A stretch of 64,000 nucleotides of DNA from Ornithinibacillus sp047228935 (GCF_047228935.1 NZ_JBFEGG010000001.1:372001-436000), one strand, 5' to 3'; shown: positions 42,123 to 51,289, counted from the first letter of the stretch. Program-made: numbers and translations. The notes: generated from the letters alone by a model not told the origin.

Positions 42123-44387
42123 TTAATATTCAAATGAAAGCTCTGGTAATTCTATAGTTGCCAAATTTTTCTTTTGATTCAGGTCATACACCTTCATTTT
42201 ATCCCAAGATAACGTGTATATGGAATCATCAACTAATACTATTCTTTTAACCTCAGAAGTCCATTCTGGATATTCTTTAAATTCACCTTGATGTGTAATC
42301 GAATTTAAAAATTCAATCCCATCGGGTGTGATTTCATACAGTAATGCACCTTCAAATATTACCTTATATTCCTCATAAGTTATATCACCTTTATGAACCT
42401 TCTTAGTCTCTGATAGAACTGCTGGAAACCCGAAAATGCTTTCGGTCTGATGTTTGAACAGTACTTTATGATTATGAAGTAGCTCAGAGTATGAACCACC
42501 TTGCCCTATTACTTCGGAATATTTTTCGATAGGGTTAGTTGGGTCACTAACATCAAAAACAGATATTTTTATTCCATCCGTTCGGACTACTGGTTCACTC
42601 ACACCTTCTTCTTCCAAAAGCTGCGTGTCTTGCCCAAAGCCTATTACATGGTTCTCATCGAGTGGATGTAAGTAATTGCTAAAACCAGGTATTTTTAATT
42701 CGCCTAGAACAGTTGGTTTAGCCGGATCCTTTAGGTCAATAACAAACAATGGATCAACCTGTTTAAACGTAACCATATAAGCTACTTCATCCATAAAGCG
42801 AACACTGTATATTCTTTCTCCTTCAGCCAATCCTTCAACCGCACCTAGTGGTTTTAAGTTTAAATCGAAAGTATATAAATTGTTAGTAGACTGTTGTTCG
42901 TCATCCCAAGTATCACCTTTTGTAGTTGCAACTCGGAACGTATTATTTCGTTCATCCATTGCAAATTGATTAATGAGTGTACCATTAACAACCGTAGATG
43001 CATGGTACGTTAATGTTCCTTCTTCAACACGAAATTGTGTAATTTCCGTATCAACGTCTCTTGGACGCCAAATCATCATGTCAGCTACAGGGTCATCATT
43101 GGTTTCTGTCACCTTGTTTTCATCTGATTCAATCTCCTTGTATTTATTAACCGCTACATAAAGATTGTTATGGGACATGTAGATTTGATCGGAAGCCCCC
43201 AGATATGTTTCAATATTTGCTTCCTTTTCCATATCATTGAGGTCAAGAGAAGTAAGAATTAAAAACTGTTCTTCCTTACTTTCTGGAAAGAAGTACATTT
43301 TGTCATAATTGACTGGTATACTTTCTTCACTTACTGCAGTGTCCTTTATAAATGGTCTAACATCCACATCTTCATTTGTCTCTAAAATATGAAAAGGTGG
43401 ATGCTCATTTGCGATTAAATACAAATAGCCGTCGAGTATTCTAGATGAACTATAGAATCCTTCCTGACTTACTTCACGGATTTGCTTTGGTTCTTCTGGA
43501 TTTTTTACGTCAAAAACTAAAATGGATGTTTGATTATGGTAAAAGGGTTCAGGGATTCCAATCTCACCGTTAGCAGCATCTTTTTCCTCTCTTTTTCGTA
43601 ATGGCTCTACTTTTTGTCCGATTGTAATTAGTAATCCATTATAGATATACATTTCTTGAGGATAAAAGTTCTTCACTTTTATTTGACTTAATAACGTGCT
43701 GTTTTGTTTTTCGGCTGATGTGATAAGAATATCCCCATCACGAACAAAGAAAATGGACTCGCCATCCGTCTTTACAATATCTGCTTCATCAATTCCTTGT
43801 ACTTGAACATTCGTTGATGAAGTCTCTCCAGCCTCACCACTGCTCACGTCAGAGGCTGTGTCTGATGATTCAACTTCAGCAGAACCTTCACTAGTGACGG
43901 AGTTAAATAATTTAGATTCACTCGATTGTTCTTCCATTCTTTCTTTTAGTAGGGTAACAAGCTGCTTTTGATCTTTAATTTTTGGTAAGTCTGCTACTGC
44001 AGTAAAAGTATGTTTGAATTGGTCAGGTAATTTTTTCCCATTTGCAGTTCTAACATTATTAGAGATAGTAATAGCATATTCATTATCAATTGTATAACCA
44101 TCGTCTGGAGCGAATATGGTTAATACAGTGTAAGAGTCATTCCATTCCATCTCTGTAGTAACATGTTCTCCTTGCTTATTTTTTACAATGACGGTTTCTT
44201 CAGTAAATGTTTCTGGATCCATAGGCTCGGAAAACTGAACAGTCCAATCTTTGAATGTCGGAACAAAACTGGATGCTTGGGGAATTTCAGCTGTAATTTT
44301 ATTTGAGAAATCAAACACGAGGAGCATCCAAATACCAACTATAACGACAATACTAATTAACCCAATCCTTTTATACACTTTTTCCAC
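42123..44387 (-). CDS. Membrane-anchored beta-propeller protein with Ig-like domain
   Basis: A 754-aa surface protein. One N-terminal membrane helix (about residues 9-27) anchors it. A Big_5/SbsA-like domain follows (F-S-E-P-M-D-P-E-T-F ... Y-A-I-T-I-S, about 50-125), then an acidic Ser-rich linker. A long domain with Y-I-Y-N-G-L-L-I-T-I, I-L-V-F-D-V-K-N-P-E and L-F-V-I-D-L-K-D-P-A-K-P repeats matches the secreted Beta_propel family (DUF2135-type C-terminal propeller). It is probably a structural or binding protein of the wall space. No catalytic motif is seen. Monocistronic. Confidence 0.8.
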   Translation of the reverse strand: MEKVYKRIGLISIVVIVGIWMLLVFDFSNKITAEIPQASSFVPTFKDWTVQFSEPMDPETFTEETVIVKNKQGEHVTTEMEWNDSYTVLTIFAPDDGYTIDNEYAITISNNVRTANGKKLPDQFKHTFTAVADLPKIKDQKQLVTLLKERMEEQSSESKLFNSVTSEGSAEVESSDTASDVSSGEAGETSSTNVQVQGIDEADIVKTDGESIFFVRDGDILITSAEKQNSTLLSQIKVKNFYPQEMYIYNGLLITIGQKVEPLRKREEKDAANGEIGIPEPFYHNQTSILVFDVKNPEEPKQIREVSQEGFYSSSRILDGYLYLIANEHPPFHILETNEDVDVRPFIKDTAVSEESIPVNYDKMYFFPESKEEQFLILTSLDLNDMEKEANIETYLGASDQIYMSHNNLYVAVNKYKEIESDENKVTETNDDPVADMMIWRPRDVDTEITQFRVEEGTLTYHASTVVNGTLINQFAMDERNNTFRVATTKGDTWDDEQQSTNNLYTFDLNLKPLGAVEGLAEGERIYSVRFMDEVAYMVTFKQVDPLFVIDLKDPAKPTVLGELKIPGFSNYLHPLDENHVIGFGQDTQLLEEEGVSEPVVRTDGIKISVFDVSDPTNPIEKYSEVIGQGGSYSELLHNHKVLFKHQTESIFGFPAVLSETKKVHKGDITYEEYKVIFEGALLYEITPDGIEFLNSITHQGEFKEYPEWTSEVKRIVLVDDSIYTLSWDKMKVYDLNQKKNLATIELPELSFEY

Positions 44388-44540
44388 CTCATTTTTTAAA
44401 GGAAAAATTAGCCTTTATCAGTAAGACGAAGCCATTTCAAAATATGTTTCAAAATGTTTATTCCTTAAGGGGTATTCCTCGTATAAAGAGTTGTTCTAAT
44501 GGGTGCTTAGCCTTTACATTTGTGACTACCGACATAAAAA

Positions 44541-44573
44541 AACATGCGGTAATCTGATCGATTTCCGCATGTT
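44541..44573 (-). terminator. Terminator of DegV-family gene
   Basis: AACATGCGG / CCGCATGTT with a 15-nt loop followed on the minus strand by TTTTTTTATG, directly after the stop. Confidence 0.85.
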
Positions 44574-44577
44574 CATT

Positions 44578-45441
44578 TTATTTGAATGATTTATTTAAGA
44601 AAAATAGTGCTAGTGTCCCTGGTCCTGAGTGAGCTCCGATTGCTGAGCCAACAAATTCAATAACAAATTCCTTAACCCCAAATTTCTCCTTGATCATTTC
44701 GGCAAGTTTTTCAGCTCGTTCTATATCATCACCATGACTAATACCGATAACTTGATTTTCAAAGTCTCCACCACGCTCTTCCATTAGCTCGATCATCCGT
44801 CCTAAAAGCTTCTTCGTACCACGCATTTTTTCAAGGGGAATTAATTTCCCTTGTTCCACATGGAGTATTGGTTTGATATTTAACAATGACCCAACAAAAG
44901 CAGCTGTTTTACTAACTCTTCCGCCACGCTTCAAATATTCCAAGTCATCAACCGTAAAGATGTGCTCCATATTTAACGCGCGTTTTCTGGCGTCATCAAT
45001 AATTTCTTCCTTACTCTTTCCATCCTTTGCCATCTTAGCTGCATTTAGCACAACTAATCCATAACCGATGGATGCACATTTCGTATCAATTACATGTATA
45101 TCGGCCTCTGGAAATTCTTCTTTTACTTCTTGCTCCATCATTTTTGCCGTTTGATATGTACCAGATAGCTCAGATGAAAATGCTAAATAAATTAATGTTT
45201 GATTTGATTCAGCATACTTGGTAAAAATAGATTTGAAAGTCTGTGGTGACACTTGAGAAGTTTTTGGAGATTTCCCTTTACGCATCGAATCAAAAACGTT
45301 CTTAGGTGTAATGTCAATCCCGTCCTTATAGTCCGTATCATCTAAATGAACCGTTAAGGAGACCATTTCCATGTCATATTCAGTAAAGTAATCTTTTGTA
45401 AGATCACTTGCTGAATCTGCCATAATTTTAATATTGCTCAT
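44578..45441 (-). CDS. yitS: DegV family fatty-acid-binding protein
   Basis: Cytoplasmic fatty-acid-binding protein of the DegV/FakB type, presenting acyl chains to a FakA kinase. 287 aa from ATG 45441, spaced 7 nt from AGGTGG. Typical sequences are I-M-A-D-S-A-S-D-L-T, K-T-S-Q-V-S-P and the C-terminal I-G-A-H-S-G-P-G-T-L-A-L-F-F. Position next to yitT corresponds to yitS in B. subtilis. It is divergent from yitT with about 100 bp between. Confidence 0.85.
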   Translation of the reverse strand: MSNIKIMADSASDLTKDYFTEYDMEMVSLTVHLDDTDYKDGIDITPKNVFDSMRKGKSPKTSQVSPQTFKSIFTKYAESNQTLIYLAFSSELSGTYQTAKMMEQEVKEEFPEADIHVIDTKCASIGYGLVVLNAAKMAKDGKSKEEIIDDARKRALNMEHIFTVDDLEYLKRGGRVSKTAAFVGSLLNIKPILHVEQGKLIPLEKMRGTKKLLGRMIELMEERGGDFENQVIGISHGDDIERAEKLAEMIKEKFGVKEFVIEFVGSAIGAHSGPGTLALFFLNKSFK

Positions 45442-45539
45442 TTCAATCCACCTCATTCTATTAAAAAAATTATATTATGTTTAGTTTATAGCTATAATGG
45501 GATATAGTCAAAATAATTGATATAAAAAAGGAGATTGTT

Positions 45540-46382
45540 ATGTTTTTAATAGAGGCCAAGCGAATATTAGTTGTAATTATTGGGTCACTGCTAAATGCTT
45601 TATCTTTAAATTTATTTTTAGAAAGTGCTAATGTTTATGCTAGTGGTTTTACTGGTACCGCACAGCTTATATCGAGCGTATTTAGTGATTTTGTTGGCTT
45701 TCATGTATCGACAGGTATTCTTTTATTGTTATTAAATATTCCTGTATTTATTTTAGGATGGTTTAAAGTAGGGAAAGGATTTACGATTTATAGTATTATT
45801 TCTGTTATATTTTCATCCTTATTTTTACAGTTTCTACCAATTGTTCAACTATCAGAGGATATTATTTTAAATGCCGTATTTGGTGGGCTGGTAGCAGGAA
45901 TAGGAGTAGGAATGACACTAAAGATTGGTGCTTCCACCGGTGGAATGGATATCGTTGCGATGGTTTTATCCCGTATGAATGACAAACCGATTGGACTGTA
46001 CTTTATTTCGTTAAATGCTATTATTATTGCACTTGCAGGACTTTTATATGAACCAGAAAATGCATTATATACCATGGTGGCACTTTATGTAACAACGCGA
46101 GTGATTGATACAATACACACACGTTATAATAAGCTAACGGCGATGATTGTTACGAAGAAGGCAAAAGAACTGCAAAAAGCAATTCATGATACGATGGTTC
46201 GTGGGATTACAATATTACCAGCAGTTGGGGCTTATACAAATCAAGACAAGCATATGCTTTACCTTGTTATTACGCGTTATGAGTTATATGACTTAGAGAA
46301 AATAATTCAAGAAGTAGATCCAGAAGCATTTACTAATATTGTTCAAACAGCCGGTATATATGGTTTTTTCAGAAAAGAGTAA
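45540..46382 (+). CDS. yitT: YitT family membrane protein
   Basis: A 280-aa member of the YitT family: five to six transmembrane helices (DUF161 repeats, including the G-A-S-T-G-G-M-D-I-V-A motif), then a cytoplasmic DUF2179 domain at the C-terminus (about residues 215-275, G-I-T-I-L-P-A-V-G-A-Y, L-Y-L-V-I-T-R-Y-E). Function not established. An AAAAAAGGAGATTGTT site precedes the ATG. A lipoprotein gene follows after 11 bp. Confidence 0.87.
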   Translation: MFLIEAKRILVVIIGSLLNALSLNLFLESANVYASGFTGTAQLISSVFSDFVGFHVSTGILLLLLNIPVFILGWFKVGKGFTIYSIISVIFSSLFLQFLPIVQLSEDIILNAVFGGLVAGIGVGMTLKIGASTGGMDIVAMVLSRMNDKPIGLYFISLNAIIIALAGLLYEPENALYTMVALYVTTRVIDTIHTRYNKLTAMIVTKKAKELQKAIHDTMVRGITILPAVGAYTNQDKHMLYLVITRYELYDLEKIIQEVDPEAFTNIVQTAGIYGFFRKE

Positions 46383-46393
46383 GGGGAATGATT

Positions 46394-46792
46394 GTGTTGA
46401 AAAAAGTGTTTATCATAGTAGGGTTGCTGTTACTTGCAGCATGTGGCAATGAAAAAGGAGAACCAAAAGAGCAAGTTTCAGAAGTAGATACTGATGTATT
46501 TGCCAACTTTCGGAATGTAGATATTCAAGTTGAACGTAACCAAGCTATTATTACAGGCGAGGTAAATGCATCAAATAATGAATTTTATTATAAAGCGGAA
46601 CAAGGAGTGAAATCAGTAAAGAAAGAAGAACGCGTTTCTGTTGATGGACAGTGGGGAGCCTTTGAATTAGTAGTGGGCATTACTGAAGAGATAACAAGCT
46701 CTGATGAAGTTGTTATTGTAACAATGTATACGAAAACAGAGGATGGAAAAATCATCAATCCAAACTACATACCATTAGATTTAAAAGAGTAA
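46394..46792 (+). CDS. Hypothetical lipoprotein
   Basis: A 132-aa predicted lipoprotein with lipobox L-L-A-A-C and an acidic linker. The mature part is beta-rich and ends Y-I-P-L-D-L-K-E. The GTG at 46394 is spaced correctly from AAGGGG, whereas the ATG at 46388 is one base from it. It is co-directional with yitT and probably co-transcribed. The family is not recognised. Confidence 0.65.
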   Translation: MLKKVFIIVGLLLLAACGNEKGEPKEQVSEVDTDVFANFRNVDIQVERNQAIITGEVNASNNEFYYKAEQGVKSVKKEERVSVDGQWGAFELVVGITEEITSSDEVVIVTMYTKTEDGKIINPNYIPLDLKE

Positions 46793-46797
46793 ATAAA

Positions 46798-46826
46798 AAT
46801 GAGGATAAAAATATCCTCATTTTTTA
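46798..46826. terminator. Bidirectional terminator between lipoprotein gene and Nfu_N gene
   Basis: AATGAGGATA / TATCCTCATT stem with loop AAAA and T-run on the plus strand; it lies between convergent stop codons. Confidence 0.85.
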
Positions 46827-46830
46827 TGTA

Positions 46831-47094
46831 TTAATATCCATGTTTTTCAAAAACTTCTTTTACTTTAGGTGTTACATCGTCCCATTCAGCATCGAAGCTT
46901 TTATTTACTGTAATGAAATTTTGATAACCAAATACGTTATCAACACCTTCTAGTTTCAATAAATCATTCATTACTTCATATTCACTAGTATCACCAGGCA
47001 TAACCGAAATACTGTTTGTACCTTCAAAAATTAGCTTATCTGTCGTAAATTTAATCGCATTTGGATTTGGTGTTGTTTCAGCTCTAACTCCCAT
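46831..47094 (-). CDS. Nfu/NifU N-terminal domain scaffold-like protein
   Basis: An 87-aa stand-alone Nfu_N domain, M-G-V-R-A-E-T-T-P-N-P-N-A-I-K-F-T, then S-V-M-P-G-D and G-V-D-N-V-F-G-Y-Q-N-F-I-T-V. Nfu_N domains accompany iron-sulfur scaffolds, but the cluster-binding C-x-x-C domain is absent here, so a helper rather than a carrier role is likely. ATG 47094 follows GGGAGGT; the longer frame from 47112 would include that site. Confidence 0.82.
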   Translation of the reverse strand: MGVRAETTPNPNAIKFTTDKLIFEGTNSISVMPGDTSEYEVMNDLLKLEGVDNVFGYQNFITVNKSFDAEWDDVTPKVKEVFEKHGY

Positions 47095-47171
47095 TAGTTC
47101 TACCTCCCACATGAATCTTTTAAATCTATATTAGCAGAAAAGTACAGAAGAAAAAAGGAAAATAGGGAAAA

Positions 47172-47195
47172 GGTGCTCATATAAGAATGAGCACC
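47172..47195 (-). terminator. Terminator downstream of DUF3813 gene
   Basis: GGTGCTCAT / ATGAGCACC stem followed by TTTTCCCTATTTT on the minus strand, about 110 bp past the DUF3813-type gene. Confidence 0.65.
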
Positions 47196-47304
47196 AGCAT
47201 CAAGCTTGAGTCGTCAGCAATCCCTTTTCATCCTAAGAATGAATTGGTGATTACCATAACAAACGTTGATTATGTTACTTTTATTGGGAAAATCTTAATG
47301 GAGG

Positions 47305-47502
47305 TTAGCTAAGTTGATGCTGTTCCAATTGTTGCTGTAACTGTTGTAACTGTTGCTTTTCTTCTGGAGTAGCATCGTTCATAGCAGCTTGGATGGCATT
47401 GTGTGCTGCTTGTTTATCTTGCTCAGAAGCATTACCACCAGTTATATTACTTGTAAATTGAGTTACAGCATCTTTTGCTTGTTGGAATAGATTTTTTTGC
47501 AT
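47305..47502 (-). CDS. DUF3813-like small Gln-rich protein
   Basis: A 65-aa hydrophilic protein: M-Q-K-N-L-F-Q-Q-A-K-D-A-V, then H-N-A-I-Q-A-A-M-N-D-A-T-P-E-E-K and a Gln/Leu C-terminal helix. The length and the pattern (amphipathic helix, Ala-rich helix, E-E-K-Q-Q-L) resemble DUF3813 proteins found near yitU in Bacillus. Function unknown. Its ATG follows the stop of the upstream small gene directly, with GTAGGAGG in that gene's last codons. Confidence 0.65.
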   Translation of the reverse strand: MQKNLFQQAKDAVTQFTSNITGGNASEQDKQAAHNAIQAAMNDATPEEKQQLQQLQQQLEQHQLS

Positions 47503-47652
47503 TTAAAATCCTCCTACTGTATGATTATCTGCTTCTTCCCGTTTGCGTTCTGCATCTGTAAAGTTAGAACGATATGGGAATTTTTCAGCATGCTTTTTAA
47601 CGGCATCTGCACTTTGCTGGCTAAATCTTCTTGATTTGCTCCCTTTGGCCAA
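47503..47652 (-). CDS. Small basic protein, 49 aa
   Basis: A TTG-started frame with GGGAGGAATCAAC upstream, encoding M-A-K-G-S-K-S-R-R-F-S-Q-Q-S-A-D-A-V-K and ending N-H-T-V-G-G-F. It is basic at the N-terminus, with no membrane segment or Cys. It resembles small spore-core proteins in size and composition, but I cannot match it to a named family. The stop abuts the DUF3813-like start, so the two are likely co-translated. Real gene probable from the ribosome site and arrangement. Confidence 0.6.
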   Translation of the reverse strand: MAKGSKSRRFSQQSADAVKKHAEKFPYRSNFTDAERKREEADNHTVGGF

Positions 47653-47673
47653 GTTGATTCCTCCCAACAAAAA

Positions 47674-47697
47674 AGTGAACGATTTTATACGTTCACT
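47674..47697 (-). terminator. Terminator of yitU
   Basis: AGTGAACG / CGTTCACT with an 8-nt loop followed by TTTTTTG on the minus strand. Confidence 0.8.
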
Positions 47698-47753
47698 AAC
47701 TAGTATGGAATGATTTATTTATTTTATAGTAGGAAAATTACGGTACCACTGTT

Positions 47754-48584
47754 TTACTTTACATTCACTTTAAGGTTTAAATACTCTTCCAAAAACAAAC
47801 CAATACCGCTTTCTTCATTTGTTACTGTTACATGGTTGGCAATAGATTTTAATTGGTCAATCGCATTTCCCATTGCTACACCTACACCTGCATAATCAAT
47901 CATTTCTAAATCATTGTCCTCGTCTCCGAATGCAATAATACGATCTTCTGGGATTTGATAATAATGTGCAATTTTTCGTAACCCAACCGCTTTATTAATT
48001 CCTTTTTTTACAATTTCGATGACATTCCAAGGTGCTCCCCATTTACGATGTTCAATTACCTCTGCATGAAACTCGTCTAAGTGGTTACGTAATGACATAA
48101 TATGATCTTCTTTTGGATGGATTAAAAGCGACGTAGGGTCTTCCTTCAATTTACTTTTTAAGCTTCCAATTACAAAAGGAGAATCTTCTGCAGTTTGATA
48201 AAAAATATCAATTAGATCTTGATTGTATTTATCCAAATAAACCTGGTCTTGTACTTCCGCCAAAACATTATGAACGCCCAAATCATAACAAGTTTCCACG
48301 ATGCTAAGTGCCGTTCTTTTTGGCATCGGATTATGTAGAACATCCCATTTCCTATCATTGGGGTGGTGAATTAATGCTCCGTTAAAGTTTACCATTGGCG
48401 TTTTCAAGCCAAGTTCTTGGTAATATTGGATACTTGCACGATGTGGTCTTCCTGTTGCAATTACTACGATGTGGCCTTCCTCGATAGCCTTAGAGATAAT
48501 TTGTTTATTTTTATTACTAATGATTTTTTCATCAGATAGTAATGTACCGTCTAAATCTAAAGCGATTAAATGTTGTTTTTTCAT
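47754..48584 (-). CDS. yitU: Cof-type HAD hydrolase (YitU-like)
   Basis: Cytoplasmic HAD-superfamily IIB phosphatase, 276 aa. Motif I is A-L-D-L-D-G-T-L-L (nucleophile Asp near residue 10), motif II lies in I-A-T-G-R, and motifs III/IV are in K-A-V-G-L-R and F-G-D-E-D-N-D-L-E-M. Cof-type enzymes act on sugar phosphates, FMN precursors or PLP; specificity is open. GAGGTGAGTAT precedes the ATG. It is divergent from yitV, as in B. subtilis. Confidence 0.88.
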   Translation of the reverse strand: MKKQHLIALDLDGTLLSDEKIISNKNKQIISKAIEEGHIVVIATGRPHRASIQYYQELGLKTPMVNFNGALIHHPNDRKWDVLHNPMPKRTALSIVETCYDLGVHNVLAEVQDQVYLDKYNQDLIDIFYQTAEDSPFVIGSLKSKLKEDPTSLLIHPKEDHIMSLRNHLDEFHAEVIEHRKWGAPWNVIEIVKKGINKAVGLRKIAHYYQIPEDRIIAFGDEDNDLEMIDYAGVGVAMGNAIDQLKSIANHVTVTNEESGIGLFLEEYLNLKVNVK

Positions 48585-48727
48585 ATACTCACCTCATTTA
48601 AATTAAGTTTATTCGTGTTTTCTATATATGTAAAGGATAATAAAGTAATCTTTCAGTTAAATTAGTTTAACTATTTATTAAAAAATACTATCATATAATT
48701 AGTTAAAAGGATAAGGGGACTTTGCAG

Positions 48728-49486
48728 ATGATAGGGATAACAAAAGAGAGTGTTGGAGGAGTAAAAAGTTTAATCGTGGTGGAAACAGAAAAACAACAGG
48801 CTGCACTGCCAACCGTTATATATTTTCACGGTATAACAAGTGCAAAAGAACACAATTTACCACTAGCATTTTTATTAGCAGAGAACGGTTTTCGAGTTGT
48901 ATTACCAGATAGCTTGTACCATGGTGAAAGAGAAACGAATGAAATATCAGACGTTCGATACTATTTATTTAATATCGTAATACAAAATATTAAGGAATTA
49001 CATAAAATTAGACAGGACTTGGAAGAAAAAGGTCTTATTTTAAATAATCGTATCGGTGTTGCTGGAACAAGTATGGGAGGAATCACGACTGCTTCCGCAT
49101 TATCTCAGTATGATTGGATTAAAACAGCTGCTATTTTAATGGGGTCACCGAAAATAGCTACTTTCGCTAAAGAGTTGGTTGATATTTATACGAAGTCCGG
49201 TGCACTGCCACTATCTGAGCAAGAAGTTAATCAATTATATGTTACGTTACTTGATTATGATTTATCACTTCAACCTGAAAAACTAAATGAAAGACCAGTA
49301 TTATTCTGGCATGGAGATCATGATCCGACAGTTCCTTTTGATCATTCTTATAGTTTTTATCAACAAATAAAGAGTATTTATCGAGACCAAGACAATGTTA
49401 AATTCCTTCGTGAAATAGGCAGAGGACATAAGGTAAGCAGATTTGCCATATTAGAAACAGTTAAATGGTTTGTTTCACATCTGTGA
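48728..49486 (+). CDS. yitV: Alpha/beta hydrolase (YitV-like esterase)
   Basis: Serine hydrolase of the prolyl-oligopeptidase-like alpha/beta fold, 252 aa. The nucleophile elbow is G-T-S-M-G-G, the acid is in F-W-H-G-D-H-D-P, and the His is in G-R-G-H-K-V. The oxyanion segment is Y-F-H-G-I-T-S. ATG 48728 is 9 nt from AGGGG and is preferred to the TTG at 48722. Neighbours yitU and yitW support the symbol. Substrate not known. Confidence 0.83.
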   Translation: MIGITKESVGGVKSLIVVETEKQQAALPTVIYFHGITSAKEHNLPLAFLLAENGFRVVLPDSLYHGERETNEISDVRYYLFNIVIQNIKELHKIRQDLEEKGLILNNRIGVAGTSMGGITTASALSQYDWIKTAAILMGSPKIATFAKELVDIYTKSGALPLSEQEVNQLYVTLLDYDLSLQPEKLNERPVLFWHGDHDPTVPFDHSYSFYQQIKSIYRDQDNVKFLREIGRGHKVSRFAILETVKWFVSHL

Positions 49487-49555
49487 TTTAAATCATTTTA
49501 AAAATATGTAAAATATGTTTAAATGAAGATAGGAAAGAAAAGAGGAGGGAAAACC

Positions 49556-49867
49556 ATGGATGAAGCATTAAAAGAAAATCTCATGGGAGCTCTTGAAAAT
49601 GTAATTGATCCCGAGCTAGGTATTGATATTGTTAACCTTGGGTTAATATATGATGTTGATCTAGACGATGAAGGTGTATGCACAGTGACGATGACACTTA
49701 CTGCGATGGGTTGTCCACTTTCTGCACATATTGAAGCTGATGTACAACGTGCATTATATGATTTACCAGAAGTAAAAGAAACAAGAGTAAATATTGTTTG
49801 GGATCCACCCTGGGGTAAAGAAAGAATGTCCCGCTACGCAAAAATAGCTCTCGGCATTCCAGATTAA
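49556..49867 (+). CDS. yitW: DUF59/MIP18-family Fe-S assembly protein YitW
   Basis: Small cytoplasmic iron-sulfur-cluster assembly factor (SufT/PaaD-like MIP18 domain), 103 aa: V-I-D-P-E-L-G-I-D-I-V-N-L-G-L-I-Y and the reactive Cys in T-A-M-G-C-P-L-S-A-H, ending W-D-P-P-W. ATG 49556 follows AGAGGAGGG; the upstream frame is not needed. It lies 69 bp after yitV on the same strand. Confidence 0.9.
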   Translation: MDEALKENLMGALENVIDPELGIDIVNLGLIYDVDLDDEGVCTVTMTLTAMGCPLSAHIEADVQRALYDLPEVKETRVNIVWDPPWGKERMSRYAKIALGIPD

Positions 49868-49884
49868 TAAAAAGTTACATTAAA

Positions 49885-49924
49885 AAATCCACTTTCATCT
49901 TTAAATCTGAAAGTGGATTTTTTT
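49885..49924 (+). terminator. Terminator of yitVW
   Basis: AAATCCACTTTCA / TGAAAGTGGATTT stem with a 10-nt loop and T-run. Confidence 0.87.
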
Positions 49925-49977
49925 GGAATTATTTTAATTTGCGTATTTCTAAACATTTCCGGGTCGGAAATTTACCA

Positions 49978-50790
49978 TTATAAAAATAATAAGGCAATAA
50001 CACCAATAATAAAGCAATAAAAAGCAAAGTATTTTAAATTCCCTTTAGCCATAATATTCATAAACCATTTCAAAGAGAAGTAAGTGGCAATGATAGAAGC
50101 AATAAATGCAATCAAATAAGGAATCATAAATGTATTTAGTTGTGGATCTGTTACGATATCTTTAGCGGAAAGTAAACCTACACCTAAACTAACTGGAATG
50201 TAGAGCAAGAATGAAAAACGAAGTGCTGTTTCTTGTTTCATTCCTAATAACATGGAAGCCACAATTGTTGCACCAGAACGACTAATCCCAGGGAATAATG
50301 CTACTGACTGGGCAAGACCAACAATAACCGCATCTTTTACCGTAATTTGTTTGTCTCCTTTTTTTCCACGTAAATTTCGAATGATCCAAAGTGCTATCCC
50401 TGTAATTAACAATGTAATTCCAACTAGATATGGCCTAGTTAGTTTCTCGATGGAATCTTCGAATAAAACACCAATAATTCCTGTTGGAATAGTGGCTACT
50501 ATAAGCATTAGTATGAAATGAAAATCACTTTTGACTTCTGGGTCACGGGTTGTTATGTAATGAAACCCATTTTTTATTAATCGAACAATGTCTTTAAAAT
50601 AAACCATTATTACCGCAATTAATGAACCGAAATTAACAATAGCTTCGAATGATAACCCTGGTTGTCCAACACCTAAAATATCTTGAGCAAGAATAAGATG
50701 ACCACTTGATGATATAGGAATAGGCTCGGTAAATCCTTGTAATAAACCTAAAAACAAATATTTTAGTAACTCGATTAGTTCATTTTCCAT
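49978..50790 (-). CDS. uppP: Undecaprenyl-diphosphatase UppP (BacA family)
   Basis: Membrane enzyme dephosphorylating undecaprenyl pyrophosphate to recycle the wall lipid carrier; it also affects bacitracin tolerance. 270 aa with about seven to eight helices. The catalytic motifs are Q-G-F-T-E-P-I-P-I-S-S-S-G-H and P-G-I-S-R-S-G. The ATG at 50790 is well spaced from AGGGGTG; a GTG nine bases earlier lies within that site. Monocistronic. Confidence 0.92.
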   Translation of the reverse strand: MENELIELLKYLFLGLLQGFTEPIPISSSGHLILAQDILGVGQPGLSFEAIVNFGSLIAVIMVYFKDIVRLIKNGFHYITTRDPEVKSDFHFILMLIVATIPTGIIGVLFEDSIEKLTRPYLVGITLLITGIALWIIRNLRGKKGDKQITVKDAVIVGLAQSVALFPGISRSGATIVASMLLGMKQETALRFSFLLYIPVSLGVGLLSAKDIVTDPQLNTFMIPYLIAFIASIIATYFSLKWFMNIMAKGNLKYFAFYCFIIGVIALLFL

Positions 50791-50885
50791 TATATACACC
50801 CCTAGTTTATAAAGACTTAATTGGCTATATCTGTCACCTCCATATAGGCATATGAATAGTCTAACATGTGAGGAGGTCGATCAGA

Positions 50886-51209
50886 ATGTCTCATAAAAAT
50901 CAAATGTATGATTTATGTAAAACGCATATGCATTCATACGTGCTAGTCCAGTTGGAAGATGGTTCTAGTTTTGATGGCATCATTACTGGGTTAGATGATG
51001 AGTATGTCTATTTTGCGGTGCCCATTGACAATGAAGTGAATCCACAGTTACAACCGTACATGCAAGACCAACGTCAATTTGGGTGGTTTGGATATGGTTA
51101 TCCTGGATTTGGCTATCCAGGATATGGTTTCGGGCCACGCAGAAGATTTAATCGTCTAGTCCTGCCATTGGCAGCACTCACTGCATTGAGTTTGTTACCT
51201 TGGTATTAA
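50886..51209 (+). CDS. Gly/Tyr/Pro-rich small protein with LSm-like N-terminus
   Basis: A 107-aa protein. The N-terminal half (S-Y-V-L-V-Q-L-E-D-G-S-S-F-D-G-I-I-T-G-L) resembles the small beta-barrel found in several Bacillus spore-coat-associated proteins. A G-Y-G-Y-P-G-F-G-Y-P-G-Y-G segment follows, then an arginine patch and a hydrophobic C-terminus ending L-P-W-Y. GAGGAGGTCGATCAGA precedes the ATG. A spore-surface role is an inference from composition. No family name is claimed. Confidence 0.65.
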   Translation: MSHKNQMYDLCKTHMHSYVLVQLEDGSSFDGIITGLDDEYVYFAVPIDNEVNPQLQPYMQDQRQFGWFGYGYPGFGYPGYGFGPRRRFNRLVLPLAALTALSLLPWY

Positions 51210-51243
51210 GTAGAACCATTAAGCAGAACATATTTGAAATAGC

Positions 51244-51277
51244 AAACCCTTGCCCTGATGTTCAAGGCAAGGGTTTT
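51244..51277. terminator. Bidirectional terminator
   Basis: AAACCCTTGCC / GGCAAGGGTTT stem with an 11-nt loop, between convergent small genes. Confidence 0.85.
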
Positions 51278-51289
51278 GCATTCATTTAT

